Translations under genes and position numbers: made by a program | Notes under the pieces: model-generated | The model's database searches: none | What the model was told of the DNA's origin: nothing | The model's input: only the letters and a program-made list of their open reading frames with translations | Shown here: in pieces, positions 28,632 through 37,165 of the stretch | How the letters are laid out: each line of letters starts with the position of its first letter | Numbering within the stretch: the stretch's first letter is position 1 | Assembly (NCBI GenBank): GCA_900318015.1 | Contig: ONJB01000004.1 | Coordinates: 1 to 64,000 of the forward strand | Length of the DNA: 64,000 nucleotides | Direction of reading: 5' to 3' | DNA from: an uncultured Bacteroidales bacterium | Lineage (GTDB): Bacteria > Bacteroidota > Bacteroidia > Bacteroidales > UBA932

Positions 28632-31571
28632 TTACTGGTTAAGTTTTCTCAGCCGCAGTTCCACCTGGTCCAGGACTTCGTCCTCGGGACCGTAGGGCTT
28701 GTAACCGGACTTGATGCTGTCGAAGGTGGCCTTCGCCTGGGTCATGTTGCCGTTCTCGGCGAAGGTGTCGCCCAGGACGATGAAGGCCTTCGCGAGCCAG
28801 TAGTTCTGACCGCCGGCCTTGGCCGAGAAGTCATAGACCTTGTCCTGGATGCCGGCGAATTCGGCCCGGTCGAACTTGTCCTGGATGATCAGGTACGCGG
28901 CCTCGGCGCCTTCCGCGGTGGAAGGATCCTTGGCGAGCTGTTCGAAGAGGCCGTAGGCTTCCGCGCGGCGGCTCATGCCGAGGCAGGACTTGGCGCGGAC
29001 GTAGTCGGCCTCGCGCCGGAGGTCCTCGGAGGCGCCGCGACTGCCGCGCACGGACTGCGCGGCGACGAGGGCGTCCTCGTATTCACGGGCCCGGAAGGCG
29101 GACCGCATCATGCCCACGGCGGCCGCCGTCTTGTTGTCGTCCAACTGGGCCACCTGTCCGAGATTCCGGTAGGAATCGTAGGCCTTGGGATAGCGCTGCA
29201 TGGAGTAGGAAAGGTCCGCGAGACGGAGCCAGGCGGTCTCCAGGAAGGAGCCTCCCAGGCCCCGGCCGACGGCGTCGGTGAAGGCGTCCACCGCCTTTTC
29301 CTTGTCGCCCAGGCCCCGGTAGCATTCGCCCAGGTAGAAGGCGGCCTCAGCCACCTTGGCTCCCTCGGGATACTTTTCGAGATAGCTCTTGAACGTGCTC
29401 TCCGCCTTCGCGTAGTTGCCGCCGAGGTAGATTTCCTCGGCCGTGCTGAAGTAGACTTCCTCCTTCTGCGCATCGGTGCGGGCAGCCTTGTCGCCAAGGC
29501 TGTTGACGAAGGCGAGGTAGGCGTCCGGTTCCTGACGCGTGCGGTAGATGGATTCGATCGCGAGGAGGGCGTCGTCGGCATAGTCACCACCCTGGGTGGC
29601 CACTTCCTTGTAATACTCGAGGGCCTTGGCGTCGTCGCCGCCGTTGCGGGCGATCATGCCCAGCTCCAGCAGGGCCCGGGTCGCGAAGTCGGGATCGTCG
29701 GTGGAACTGCGGAGCGTCCGGAACGTCCGGACGGCATCCTCCGGCTCGCCCACGGACACGTAGGCGCGGCCCAGCTCATACATCGCATCGGAGTAGTACG
29801 GGACACCCGGAGAGGCCTTCTTCACGCGCTCGAGGAACTGGACCTTGCGCGGGAAGTCGCGCACCAGGCCGCAGGCCACGCCGGCGCGGTAGTACGGGTA
29901 GATGTCGTCGGGGTCGGGATAATCGGCCAGCTTGCGCTCGAAAGCGGCGATGGCGGTCGTGTAGTCCTTCTGGAAGAAGTAGCAGTCGCCGATGCGGGTT
30001 TCGGCGTCGGCGCCCTGGGCGTCGTGCCGGCCGGCGAGGTAGTTGTTGAACCACTTCAGGGCGGCGGGATAGTCCTCCTCCTTGAAGAAGGTGTAGGCGA
30101 TGTCATACGGGATCAGGTCCCCTTCCTTCTTGCCGTCCAGGGCGGAAAGGTTGTACAGGTCCATGAGGACGGAGCGGGCGTCGGCGTACTTGCCGTCGCG
30201 GTAGTACGATTCGGCCACCCAGTAGCGGGAGAGCTGGTTGAAGGGATCCTGGCGGGGGCTGTAGTAGGCGGCCGCCTTCAGGTGCGGCACCGCGTCGCGC
30301 CAGGCGCCGTTCTGGATGAGCTGGTTCGCGCGGAGGAAGTAGGCCTTCATGTAGTTGGACTGCATCCGCGGGTCCAGTTCGTCGATGTTGTCGTAGGCCG
30401 CGACGGCAGCCTCGTAGTCGTGGTTCGCGAGGGCGGCCATCGCCATGTAGCTGTAGATCTGGTCCCCCTTGGCAAGGGCGTCATACCGCTTCATGTAGTC
30501 GTTGAAGGCCGATACGTCGTTGTTCAGGTCGAAGGCGAGCTTCGCGTAGTTGAAGTAGGCGTCCTCCTGGATGTCCTTGTTCCAGGAAAGGGCGGAAGCG
30601 TCCTTGAAGGCGTCCAGGGCAGCCACTTTGTTGCGCAGCTGGATGTAGCTGTAGCCCAGCTGGTAATTCGCGATCTGGCCCAGGGAGTCCGTGCGCTCGG
30701 GCATCTGGCTGAAGCTTTCCACGGCGCCCTGCCAATCCTCCACCGCATACAGGACGGAGCCGGCGTAGAACCAGTCGGACCGGTTGCGGGCGGTATTGTC
30801 CGCCAGGTTCTTCTGGTAGTAGGAACGGGCCTTTTCCTTGTCGCCGAGCACAAGGTAGGACTCGGACATGATGCGGGCGAAATGAGGCTGGCGGTCCGCC
30901 GGGATCTTGTCGTAGATGTCCTCGCCGAACTTGATCACGTAGTTGTAGTCCTTCTCGTTGAAGCGGCATTCGAGGATGTAATAGTTCGCCAGCTGCGTGA
31001 AGCGCGGGTCCACCGCGGATTTGGCGAACCAGTCGGCGGCTTCCCGGAAATCGCCCAGCGAGTAGCAGACGTAGCCCAGCGAATACTGGGAAGGGGCCGT
31101 GTAGTCGGACGGCGGCAGGTTCTGCATCTTCTCCAGGAGCATCCGGGAGAGGGCGAGGTCGCCGCTGCCGAAGGCGCTGTAACCCCGCTTGTAGGCGTAT
31201 TCAGCCACCTGGCCGGGCATCAGTTCATCCTGGGTGACGCAGCCGAAACGGTATGAGGCCTCCCCGTAGAGTCCGCGGTCGAACAGGTCCTGCGCCCAGC
31301 GGAAATTCACCTGCGGGACCAGGGGGGATTCGGGCCAGCGGTCCAGGAACGCTTCGGCGCGCTGCTCGTAGCCGGGGGTCTGGAGTTCGATGGCGCAGAG
31401 GGCCGCATAGCCTTCGGCTTCGCTGCCGGGGATGCGCTCCAGCAGCTGGGCGGCCTCCGCGTACATACCGTGCCCGTAGAGTTCCAGGGCGCGGTCATAT
31501 TCCGGAGTCTGGGCGGAGGCGGCCCCCGCCAGGAGGACGGCCGCCAGGGCCAGGATCAGTCTTTTCTTCAT
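28632..31571 (-). CDS. Large tetratricopeptide-repeat protein, secreted
   Basis: A 979-residue protein with signal peptide (MKKRLILALAAVLLAGAASA-QT) and TPR helix pairs along nearly the whole length, for example PSQYSLGYVCYSLGDFREAADWF, AEAAFYLGECYRGLGDKEKAVDAF and ARTIGDC-like units. Such giant TPR proteins of Bacteroidota are periplasmic scaffolds; no enzyme motif is seen. The gene sits directly upstream of the barrel gene with a 4-base gap, and has its own -7 box at 31591-31598 divergent from ftsE. A role in envelope assembly is inferred from location only. Confidence 0.85.
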   Translation of the reverse strand: MKKRLILALAAVLLAGAASAQTPEYDRALELYGHGMYAEAAQLLERIPGSEAEGYAALCAIELQTPGYEQRAEAFLDRWPESPLVPQVNFRWAQDLFDRGLYGEASYRFGCVTQDELMPGQVAEYAYKRGYSAFGSGDLALSRMLLEKMQNLPPSDYTAPSQYSLGYVCYSLGDFREAADWFAKSAVDPRFTQLANYYILECRFNEKDYNYVIKFGEDIYDKIPADRQPHFARIMSESYLVLGDKEKARSYYQKNLADNTARNRSDWFYAGSVLYAVEDWQGAVESFSQMPERTDSLGQIANYQLGYSYIQLRNKVAALDAFKDASALSWNKDIQEDAYFNYAKLAFDLNNDVSAFNDYMKRYDALAKGDQIYSYMAMAALANHDYEAAVAAYDNIDELDPRMQSNYMKAYFLRANQLIQNGAWRDAVPHLKAAAYYSPRQDPFNQLSRYWVAESYYRDGKYADARSVLMDLYNLSALDGKKEGDLIPYDIAYTFFKEEDYPAALKWFNNYLAGRHDAQGADAETRIGDCYFFQKDYTTAIAAFERKLADYPDPDDIYPYYRAGVACGLVRDFPRKVQFLERVKKASPGVPYYSDAMYELGRAYVSVGEPEDAVRTFRTLRSSTDDPDFATRALLELGMIARNGGDDAKALEYYKEVATQGGDYADDALLAIESIYRTRQEPDAYLAFVNSLGDKAARTDAQKEEVYFSTAEEIYLGGNYAKAESTFKSYLEKYPEGAKVAEAAFYLGECYRGLGDKEKAVDAFTDAVGRGLGGSFLETAWLRLADLSYSMQRYPKAYDSYRNLGQVAQLDDNKTAAAVGMMRSAFRAREYEDALVAAQSVRGSRGASEDLRREADYVRAKSCLGMSRRAEAYGLFEQLAKDPSTAEGAEAAYLIIQDKFDRAEFAGIQDKVYDFSAKAGGQNYWLAKAFIVLGDTFAENGNMTQAKATFDSIKSGYKPYGPEDEVLDQVELRLRKLNQ

Positions 31572-31590
31572 CTTCGTATAGATTATTTTA

Positions 31591-31620
31591 CAAATTTACG
31601 AATTTTTCTGATTATCTTTG
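31591..31620. promoter_or_regulatory. Divergent -7 boxes for the TPR gene and ftsE
   Basis: On the minus strand TAAATTTG (31598-31591) lies 19 bases before the TPR start. On the plus strand TATCTTTG (31613-31620) lies 22 bases before the ftsE ATG. The two boxes are only 14 bases apart back to back. Confidence 0.5.
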
Positions 31621-31642
31621 TGTAATCCAGTCCAAAAACGCA

Positions 31643-32344
31643 ATGGAACCCATCATCCAATTCAGCGGCGCAGACATCCTGGGCGGGGACAGCGTCGTCA
31701 TCTACGGCCTCGACATGGCCATCTTCCCGGGCGATTTCGTGTACATCGTCGGCAAGGTGGGTTCGGGCAAGACCTCCATCATCCGGACGATGACGGCCGA
31801 AAACCGGCTCACCAAGGGAGAGGGCACCGTGTGCGGGTTCAATCTCCGCGACATCCGTACAAAAGACATACCGATGCTGCGCCGCCGCCTGGGCGTCGTG
31901 TTCCAGGATTTCCAATTGCTGATGGACCGCTCCGTGGAGGCGAACCTCGAATTCGTCCTCCGCGCCACGGGCTGGAAGGACCGCACCGCCATCGACACCC
32001 GCATCACGGAAGTCCTGGCGGACGTGGGCATGGAAACCAAGGCCCACAAGATGCCGCACCAGCTCTCCGGCGGCGAGCAGCAGCGCATCGCCATCGCCCG
32101 GGCCCTGCTGAACCGCCCGCAGGCCATCCTCGCCGACGAACCCACCGGCAACCTGGACGGCGAAACCGCCGACGGCATCCTGAAACTCCTCCGCAAGCTG
32201 AACGAGGAAGGCACGGCCATCATCATGGTCACGCACAACCGTTCCATTTTCGAGCGCTTCCCCGGCCGCGTCTTCTCCTGCGCCGACGAGCGGTGCACCG
32301 AAATCATCGAGGACGACACCTTCGAACTGGACCTCACGATATGA
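31643..32344 (+). CDS. ftsE: Cell division ATP-binding protein FtsE
   Basis: A 233-residue ABC ATPase. Walker A is GKVGSGKTS (37-45), the Q-loop [19 protein letters not shown] is typical of FtsE, the signature is LSGGEQQR, and Walker B is [12 protein letters not shown]. With membrane partner FtsX (not adjacent here) it controls peptidoglycan hydrolases at the division site. The glycine-rich loop has Val-Gly instead of the usual Pro-Ser/Thr-Gly, seen also in other Bacteroidota copies. The start follows a -7 box by 22 bases, and nth overlaps its stop by 4 bases. Confidence 0.9.
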   Translation: MEPIIQFSGADILGGDSVVIYGLDMAIFPGDFVYIVGKVGSGKTSIIRTMTAENRLTKGEGTVCGFNLRDIRTKDIPMLRRRLGVVFQDFQLLMDRSVEANLEFVLRATGWKDRTAIDTRITEVLADVGMETKAHKMPHQLSGGEQQRIAIARALLNRPQAILADEPTGNLDGETADGILKLLRKLNEEGTAIIMVTHNRSIFERFPGRVFSCADERCTEIIEDDTFELDLTI

Positions 32345-32988
32345 CCCGGAAAGAACGTTTCGCCGGCATTGTCGATTGGTTCGAAAAAAACGTTCCCATC
32401 GCCGAGACCGAACTCCACTACGGCAATCCCTACCAGCTGCTCGTGGCCGTCATCCTGTCGGCCCAGTGCACGGACCGGCGGGTGAACATCGTCACTCCGC
32501 CCCTGTTCGAGCGCTTCCCCACCCCGCAGGACCTGGCTTCCGCCAGTTTCGACGAGGTATATCCCTATGTAAAAAGCGTTTCCTATCCGAACTCGAAGAC
32601 GGAGCACCTGATCGCCATGGCGCAGAAACTCCTGGCCGATTTCAACGGCGAGGTCCCGTCGGACATCGACGCGCTGATGACCCTCCCGGGCGTCGGCCGC
32701 AAGACGGCGAACGTCATCGCTTCCGTCGTCTATGACAAACCCGTCATCGCCGTGGACACGCACGTCTTCCGCGTCTCCCACCGGCTGGGTTTATCGAACG
32801 GAAAAACGCCGCTGGAGGTCGAGCGCGACCTGGAGCGGCACATCCCGGAGCACCTCCGCGCCCGCTCCCACCACTGGCTCATCCTCCACGGCCGCTACAC
32901 CTGCACCGCACGCGCCCCTAAATGCGCTGCCTGCGGCCTTACCGACTGGTGCAAGCAGTACGCCGAGGAAGCAGCAGGAACACGATAG
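32341..32988 (+). CDS. nth: Endonuclease III, DNA glycosylase/AP lyase
   Basis: A 215-residue base-excision repair enzyme for oxidised pyrimidines. The HhH motif LPGVGRKTA carries catalytic Lys121; Asp139 is in [15 protein letters not shown]. The 4Fe-4S loop C-x6-C-x2-C-x5-C is intact at the C-terminus. ATG overlaps the ftsE stop (ATGA). The last 50 bases overlap the opposing CPBP protease gene (32939-32988), an unusually long tail-to-tail overlap. Confidence 0.95.
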   Translation: MTRKERFAGIVDWFEKNVPIAETELHYGNPYQLLVAVILSAQCTDRRVNIVTPPLFERFPTPQDLASASFDEVYPYVKSVSYPNSKTEHLIAMAQKLLADFNGEVPSDIDALMTLPGVGRKTANVIASVVYDKPVIAVDTHVFRVSHRLGLSNGKTPLEVERDLERHIPEHLRARSHHWLILHGRYTCTARAPKCAACGLTDWCKQYAEEAAGTR

Positions 32989-33772
32989 CGAGGGCGAGTC
33001 CCAGGACGAAGGCGGGGATGGAGGCCTCGGCGCCGAAGGAACCGCCCGTGAGCCAGTCGGAACCCTGGATGACCGGGGTGATGAGGGACGGGGTGCCGTT
33101 TCCCGAGACAGCAAAACCGAAGACCGGGCCCTGGAAGTAGTTCCAGGACCAGTGGATGCCGATGGGGACCCACAGGGTGCCGGACCATTTGTAGGCGGCG
33201 CCCAGCAGGAGACCGGCCTCGACGGCGATGGCCAGGGACGACCACACCGTGGCGTTCGAGTTCGTGATATGGACAAAGCCGAAGATCAGGGCCGATGCAA
33301 CCAGGCCGACGGCAGTCCCCCACCGGTCGTCGATCATCCGGAACACGATCCCGCGGAACAGGACTTCTTCTCCGACACCGACGACCAGGAACATGAACAG
33401 GCTCCTGACCAGCGCGTTCCAGTCCCAGTTCACGCTGCCGACACGAAAACCGCCCAGGAGGGCGATGCAGCCCGTGACCAGGATGAAGAAGAGGATGCCC
33501 ACGCCGAAGCCGAGGGCGGTGTCCCCGGCCAGCCGGTGCAGGGGCAGGTCGGCCGCCTTCTGTTTCTCCGTCCATTTCCACCAGACCCCATACAGCGCCA
33601 GCACGCCGGCGGGAGTCAGTACACACATGAAGGCTTGGAGCCAGAGCGGCATGTGCACAGCCTCATCCAGGACCGTCGGGATGGTGGAGAAAGCGTATGC
33701 GAGGATAAACAGGAAGCACCCCGCGATGAAAAGCAGGAGCCATTTCCAGAAAGGGGTATCTGTCCGTGTCAT
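32939..33772 (-). CDS. CPBP-family intramembrane metalloprotease
   Basis: A 277-residue membrane protein with about eight helices. The CPBP (Abi/Rce1) motifs are VGEEVLFRG (EExxxR, about 134-142), FGFVH (about 165-169) and HWSWN (about 204-208), the metal-binding and catalytic set. Relatives cleave membrane-anchored or prenylated peptides, and some give bacteriocin immunity; no partner peptide gene is seen here. It is the last gene of the operon methyltransferase, DUF4298, CPBP, starting 3 bases after the DUF4298 stop. Its C-terminus overlaps nth. Confidence 0.88.
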   Translation of the reverse strand: MTRTDTPFWKWLLLFIAGCFLFILAYAFSTIPTVLDEAVHMPLWLQAFMCVLTPAGVLALYGVWWKWTEKQKAADLPLHRLAGDTALGFGVGILFFILVTGCIALLGGFRVGSVNWDWNALVRSLFMFLVVGVGEEVLFRGIVFRMIDDRWGTAVGLVASALIFGFVHITNSNATVWSSLAIAVEAGLLLGAAYKWSGTLWVPIGIHWSWNYFQGPVFGFAVSGNGTPSLITPVIQGSDWLTGGSFGAEASIPAFVLGLALAIVFLLLPRRTACTSR

Positions 33773-33775
33773 GGC

Positions 33776-34081
33776 CTATCTGTTCTTGAGGATGGTGGAA
33801 ACGGTGTCCAGCAGGCGGATGGTCAGGGCATAATGGCCGGAGAGAACATCGTAGATGCCGTCCTCAGAGAGCACGCCGCGCTTGAGGTCCGCGGGCAGTT
33901 TTCCGGCCTCGTCCGCCTCGAAGTCTTCGCGCCAGTCATCGTCTTCGTAATAGGCCGCCAGTTCCTTCACGTCTTCCTGGATGCCTTCGAAGGCGTCCAG
34001 CGCCTCTTCCAGGTTCTCCAGGACGGGGGCAATCCGGTCCAGCAGCGTCTCGTAATGCTGGATCCTTTCAATCTGTTCCAT
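33776..34081 (-). CDS. DUF4298 domain protein
   Basis: A 101-residue acidic cytoplasmic protein beginning MEQIERIQHYETLLDRI. The coiled-coil-like N-terminus and YEDDDWREDFEADEAGKLPADLKRGVLSEDGIYDVL fit DUF4298, a small family of unknown function. The start overlaps the methyltransferase stop by 14 bases and the CPBP gene follows by 3 bases, so it belongs to that operon. Confidence 0.8.
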   Translation of the reverse strand: MEQIERIQHYETLLDRIAPVLENLEEALDAFEGIQEDVKELAAYYEDDDWREDFEADEAGKLPADLKRGVLSEDGIYDVLSGHYALTIRLLDTVSTILKNR

Positions 34082-35429
34082 ATCGTTTCTTAGTTACTAT
34101 CAAATAGTTACCGGCCTCCGAAGCCGCATCGGCCCGGACGCCGAACAGGTGGATGTCTCCGCCTGAAACACAGCCTGTCTTCTTTCGCAGCAGGTCGGAG
34201 GTCATGGGCACGTTCCGGGCCGTCACCTCGGCCTGCGGCCACCGCTTTCCCGCCTCCTTCATCGTCCGGTTGTTCAAGGGCATCACCTCCAGGATCTCGA
34301 ACACCTTTCCGAAAGGCCGCAGCTCCTCCGGAACCGCCTCCCCCACATACAGGTGCGTATGCTGTCCCAATTTGGTCAATCCGAACCGCCCGCAGGGCAA
34401 CTCGAACGCCCCGGCCTTGAGCAGGGCCTTACCGGGTTCGAAAAGGAAGATTTCTCCACTCCGCTTCGCTCCGGTCGAAATGGCAAGGGGGCCGACGGTT
34501 CCTGAGCCGGTTGCTGAGCCTGTCGAAGTAGTCGAAGGACCGTCGGGGATCTCCATCACGGCGCCGCCTTCGACGATGAAAGTCGACGGGGCGCCGGACC
34601 AGTCCCGGTCCAGCAGGAACAGGAGTTCCTTGCACTCCCCTCCCGCAGCCACGACGTGGACCTCTTTCACATGGGCGCCAAGCCGCTTGCAAGCCATCGT
34701 GATGTCCGCCATCGGCGAGAGTTTCAGCAGCACGTACCGGCTCGCCTCGAACAGCTCCGGCAGCAGCCCCAGCACGTCCGGCTGACACTCCTTGATGAGG
34801 AACACCTTCCGGCCGTCTTCGGCCCTGCGCGCCGGATCCAGGAAAATGACATCGGGCTCGAACCCGTCGAGCACCTCCCGCACCTTCCCCGGCTCCACCC
34901 ACGCATTCCGGAACCGCACGTTCTCCACTCCCAACTCCCTGAAATTCAGCTCCGTCGCCCTTGCCAACTCAACCTGCATCTCATTATACAGCACCTTCTC
35001 CGCCACCTGCGCGAACGCCCACGCATCCACCCCCATCCCCCCTGTCAGATCTGCCACATTCAGGCGGGAGGGTATACCACCGGAAACCTGTGGCCACCCT
35101 CGGCCACATAAGAGGGAGGGGCCCATCTTTGATGGGAGGGGTCGCGAAGCGACGGTTTCCGGTGGTATACCCTCCCGCCGTAAACCCAAGGCAAGTGATG
35201 CCTTATATCTTGCGGTTTCACTCGAACTGCACTGTTCTCCGGAGAGCCGGAAAGGATAAACCAGCGAGGGAACGGCGTACCATTCGGGGACTTTCGTGCG
35301 GAGCTTGCGCCGGACCTCCAACGTCGTGACAGCCAGGTCGATGTCGACGTCCGGGTATTTGTCACGCGCGAGCAGGAGGCGGACCGGGTCGTCCCCCTCG
35401 TGCTGCAATATGAAATCGGCGAAAGACAT
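34068..35429 (-). CDS. SAM-dependent methyltransferase with THUMP-like C-terminal domain, carrying two in-frame repeat inserts
   Basis: A 453-residue class I methyltransferase of a Bacteroidota family with a C-terminal THUMP-like domain. Motif I is VADLTGGMGVDAWAFA (about 126-141), a DPARR motif lies in FLDPARRAEDGRKVF, and GQHTHLYVGE and NRTMKEAGKRWPQAE mark the C-terminal domain. It is predicted to act on RNA. Two segments look foreign. Residues 84-122 are encoded by a 117-bp palindromic element (35063-35179), and about 295-326 come from a second REP-like sequence (34451-34546). Both keep the frame. Without them it would be about 380-390 residues, the size I remember for homologues. The start at 35429 lies 7 bases after a -7 box. 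Confidence 0.82.
   Translation of the reverse strand: MSFADFILQHEGDDPVRLLLARDKYPDVDIDLAVTTLEVRRKLRTKVPEWYAVPSLVYPFRLSGEQCSSSETARYKASLALGLRREGIPPETVASRPLPSKMGPSLLCGRGWPQVSGGIPSRLNVADLTGGMGVDAWAFAQVAEKVLYNEMQVELARATELNFRELGVENVRFRNAWVEPGKVREVLDGFEPDVIFLDPARRAEDGRKVFLIKECQPDVLGLLPELFEASRYVLLKLSPMADITMACKRLGAHVKEVHVVAAGGECKELLFLLDRDWSGAPSTFIVEGGAVMEIPDGPSTTSTGSATGSGTVGPLAISTGAKRSGEIFLFEPGKALLKAGAFELPCGRFGLTKLGQHTHLYVGEAVPEELRPFGKVFEILEVMPLNNRTMKEAGKRWPQAEVTARNVPMTSDLLRKKTGCVSGGDIHLFGVRADAASEAGNYLIVTKKRYGTD
34451..34546. repeat. REP-like sequence inside the methyltransferase gene
   Basis: The plus strand has CTCCACTCCGCTTCGCTCC (34454-34472), then an imperfect hairpin CCGACGGTTCCT (34492-34503) with AGGACCGTCGG (34536-34546) around GAGCCTGTCGAAG-type sequence. 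In another minus-strand frame it reads HFDRSEAEWRN, a peptide I recall from many spurious small ORFs in Bacteroidota intergenic repeats. In the gene frame it reads STGAKRSGE. Boundaries are approximate. Confidence 0.55.
35063..35179. repeat. Cloverleaf palindromic element, copy 1 (117 bp, in frame in a gene)
   Basis: The outer arms at 35063-35088 and 35154-35179 are a perfect 26-bp inverted repeat. Between them are three hairpins: TGTGGCC/GGCCACA (35089-35108), CCCATC/GATGGG (35122-35136) and GTCGC/GCGAC (35141-35153). The core matches copy 2 (58462-58575) at every base except the tip of the second hairpin. The outer arm sequence differs from copy 2 but remains self-complementary. Length is 39 codons exactly. 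Confidence 0.88.
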
Positions 35430-35436
35430 TGCATTG

Positions 35437-35464
35437 CAAAAATACACATTATTCGCTATATTTG
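35437..35464. promoter_or_regulatory. Divergent -7 boxes for the methyltransferase and the phosphohexomutase genes
   Basis: The minus strand TATTTTTG (35444-35437) ends 7 bases before the methyltransferase ATG, suggesting a leaderless mRNA. The plus strand TATATTTG (35457-35464) lies 35 bases before the ATG at 35500. Confidence 0.5.
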
Positions 35465-35499
35465 TACGATAGAGAAAAACACTAAAACACCGATACGAC

Positions 35500-37164
35500 A
35501 TGAAAGATTACAAGGATGTGGTCAAGAGCTGGCTCGAAGGGAACTTCGACGCCGAGACCAAGGCAGAAATCAAGAAACTGCAGGAAACCGACCCCGTCGG
35601 CCTGGAAGACGCCTTCTACCGGAACCTCGAGTTCGGCACCGGCGGCCTCCGCGGCATCATGGGCGTGGGCACCAACCGCATGAACAAGTACACCGTGGGC
35701 ATGGCCACCCAGGGCCTCGCCAACTACATCAAGGCCCATGTGGACGGCGCCGCCAGCGTGTGCATCGCGCACGACAGCCGCAACAACTCCCGCCTGTTCG
35801 CCGAAATCTCCGCGGACGTCCTGTCCAACAACGGCATCCACGTCTACCTGTTCGACGCCCTGCGCCCCACCCCGGAACTGAGCTACTCCATCCGCCTCAA
35901 GGGCGCGACCGCCGGCATCATGGTCACCGCCAGCCACAATCCCAAGGAGTATAACGGCTACAAGGTCTTCTGGTCCGACGGCGGCCAGATCACCGCGCCC
36001 GTGGACAAGGACATCGTCGCCGAGGTCGCGAAGATCGAGGACCCGGCCGACGTCCGCTTCGCCCCGGTCGCCGGCACCGTTCCCGGCGGCATCGAGCCGA
36101 TGGGCGCCGAGGTCGACGAATGCTACCTGAAGGACCAGCTGTCCCTCATGCTGTCCCCGGAATCCGTTGCCCGCCACGCGGACCTCAAGATCGTCTACAC
36201 CCCGCTGCACGGCTGCGGCGTCAAGCTTATGCCGGAAGCCCTCGCCCGCATCGGCTTCAAGAACGTCATCCACGTCCCCGAGCAGGACGTCAGCGACGGC
36301 AACTTCCCGACGGTCGTCTCCCCGAACCCGGAGGAGCCCGCGGCCATGAAGATGGCCCTGGAGAAGGCCGATGAGACCGGCGCGGACCTCGTCCTCGCCA
36401 CCGATCCGGACGCCGACCGCCTGGGCATCGCCGTCCGCAACGACGAAGGCAAGATGGTCCAGCTCACCGGCAACCAGACCTGGAGCTTCCTCACCTACTA
36501 CATCCTCACCCGCTGGCAGGAGCTCGGCAAGCTGGACGGCAAGCAGTACTGCGTCAAGACCATCGTCACCAGCGAACTGCTCGCCGCCATCTGCGAGCAT
36601 TTCGGCGTGAAGTGCTACAACGTCCTCACCGGCTTCAAGTACATCGCGGAGATCCAGAAGCAGCAGGAAGGCCAGGCCACGTTCATCTGCGGCGGCGAAG
36701 AGTCCTACGGCTTCAACCTCGGTTCCTTCGTGCGCGACAAGTGCGCCCAGGTCGCCGGCTGCGCCGTCGCCGAGTGCGCCGCCTGGGCCGCCGACCAGGG
36801 CATGACCCTGTGGCAGCTCCTCCAGAAGGTGTACAAGGAGTACGGCCTGTACGTGGAGAAGATGGTCTACATCGTCCGCAAGGGCAAGTCCGGCGCCGAG
36901 GAAATCCAGAAGATCATGGCCGACTACCGCGCCTGCCCGCCGAAGGAGATCGCCGGCAGCCCGCTCGCCAAGGTCATCGACTACAACAAGCCCGAGGAGA
37001 CCGGACTCCCGAAGTCCAACGTCCTCCAGTTCTTCAACGAGGCCGGCGACGTCGTTTCCGTCCGTCCTTCCGGCACCGAACCCAAGATCAAGTTCTACTT
37101 CGGCGCCCGCGGCGACGACGCCCCGCAGAAGATCGAACTCCTGAAGGCACAGTTCATTTCGTAA
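35500..37164 (+). CDS. Phosphoglucomutase/phosphomannomutase family protein
   Basis: A 554-residue alpha-D-phosphohexomutase. The phosphoserine loop is TASHNPKEYNGYK (Ser145), the metal loop DPDADR (Asp302/304/306), the sugar-binding loop GGEESYG, and the phosphate-binding loop RPSGTEPK near the C-terminus. It interconverts 1- and 6-phosphosugars for glycan synthesis or catabolism; glucose versus mannose preference cannot be told. Length is typical for Bacteroidota PGM (about 580). It is co-oriented with GH89, whose ATG comes one base after its stop. Confidence 0.93.
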   Translation: MKDYKDVVKSWLEGNFDAETKAEIKKLQETDPVGLEDAFYRNLEFGTGGLRGIMGVGTNRMNKYTVGMATQGLANYIKAHVDGAASVCIAHDSRNNSRLFAEISADVLSNNGIHVYLFDALRPTPELSYSIRLKGATAGIMVTASHNPKEYNGYKVFWSDGGQITAPVDKDIVAEVAKIEDPADVRFAPVAGTVPGGIEPMGAEVDECYLKDQLSLMLSPESVARHADLKIVYTPLHGCGVKLMPEALARIGFKNVIHVPEQDVSDGNFPTVVSPNPEEPAAMKMALEKADETGADLVLATDPDADRLGIAVRNDEGKMVQLTGNQTWSFLTYYILTRWQELGKLDGKQYCVKTIVTSELLAAICEHFGVKCYNVLTGFKYIAEIQKQQEGQATFICGGEESYGFNLGSFVRDKCAQVAGCAVAECAAWAADQGMTLWQLLQKVYKEYGLYVEKMVYIVRKGKSGAEEIQKIMADYRACPPKEIAGSPLAKVIDYNKPEETGLPKSNVLQFFNEAGDVVSVRPSGTEPKIKFYFGARGDDAPQKIELLKAQFIS

Positions 37165-37165
37165 G

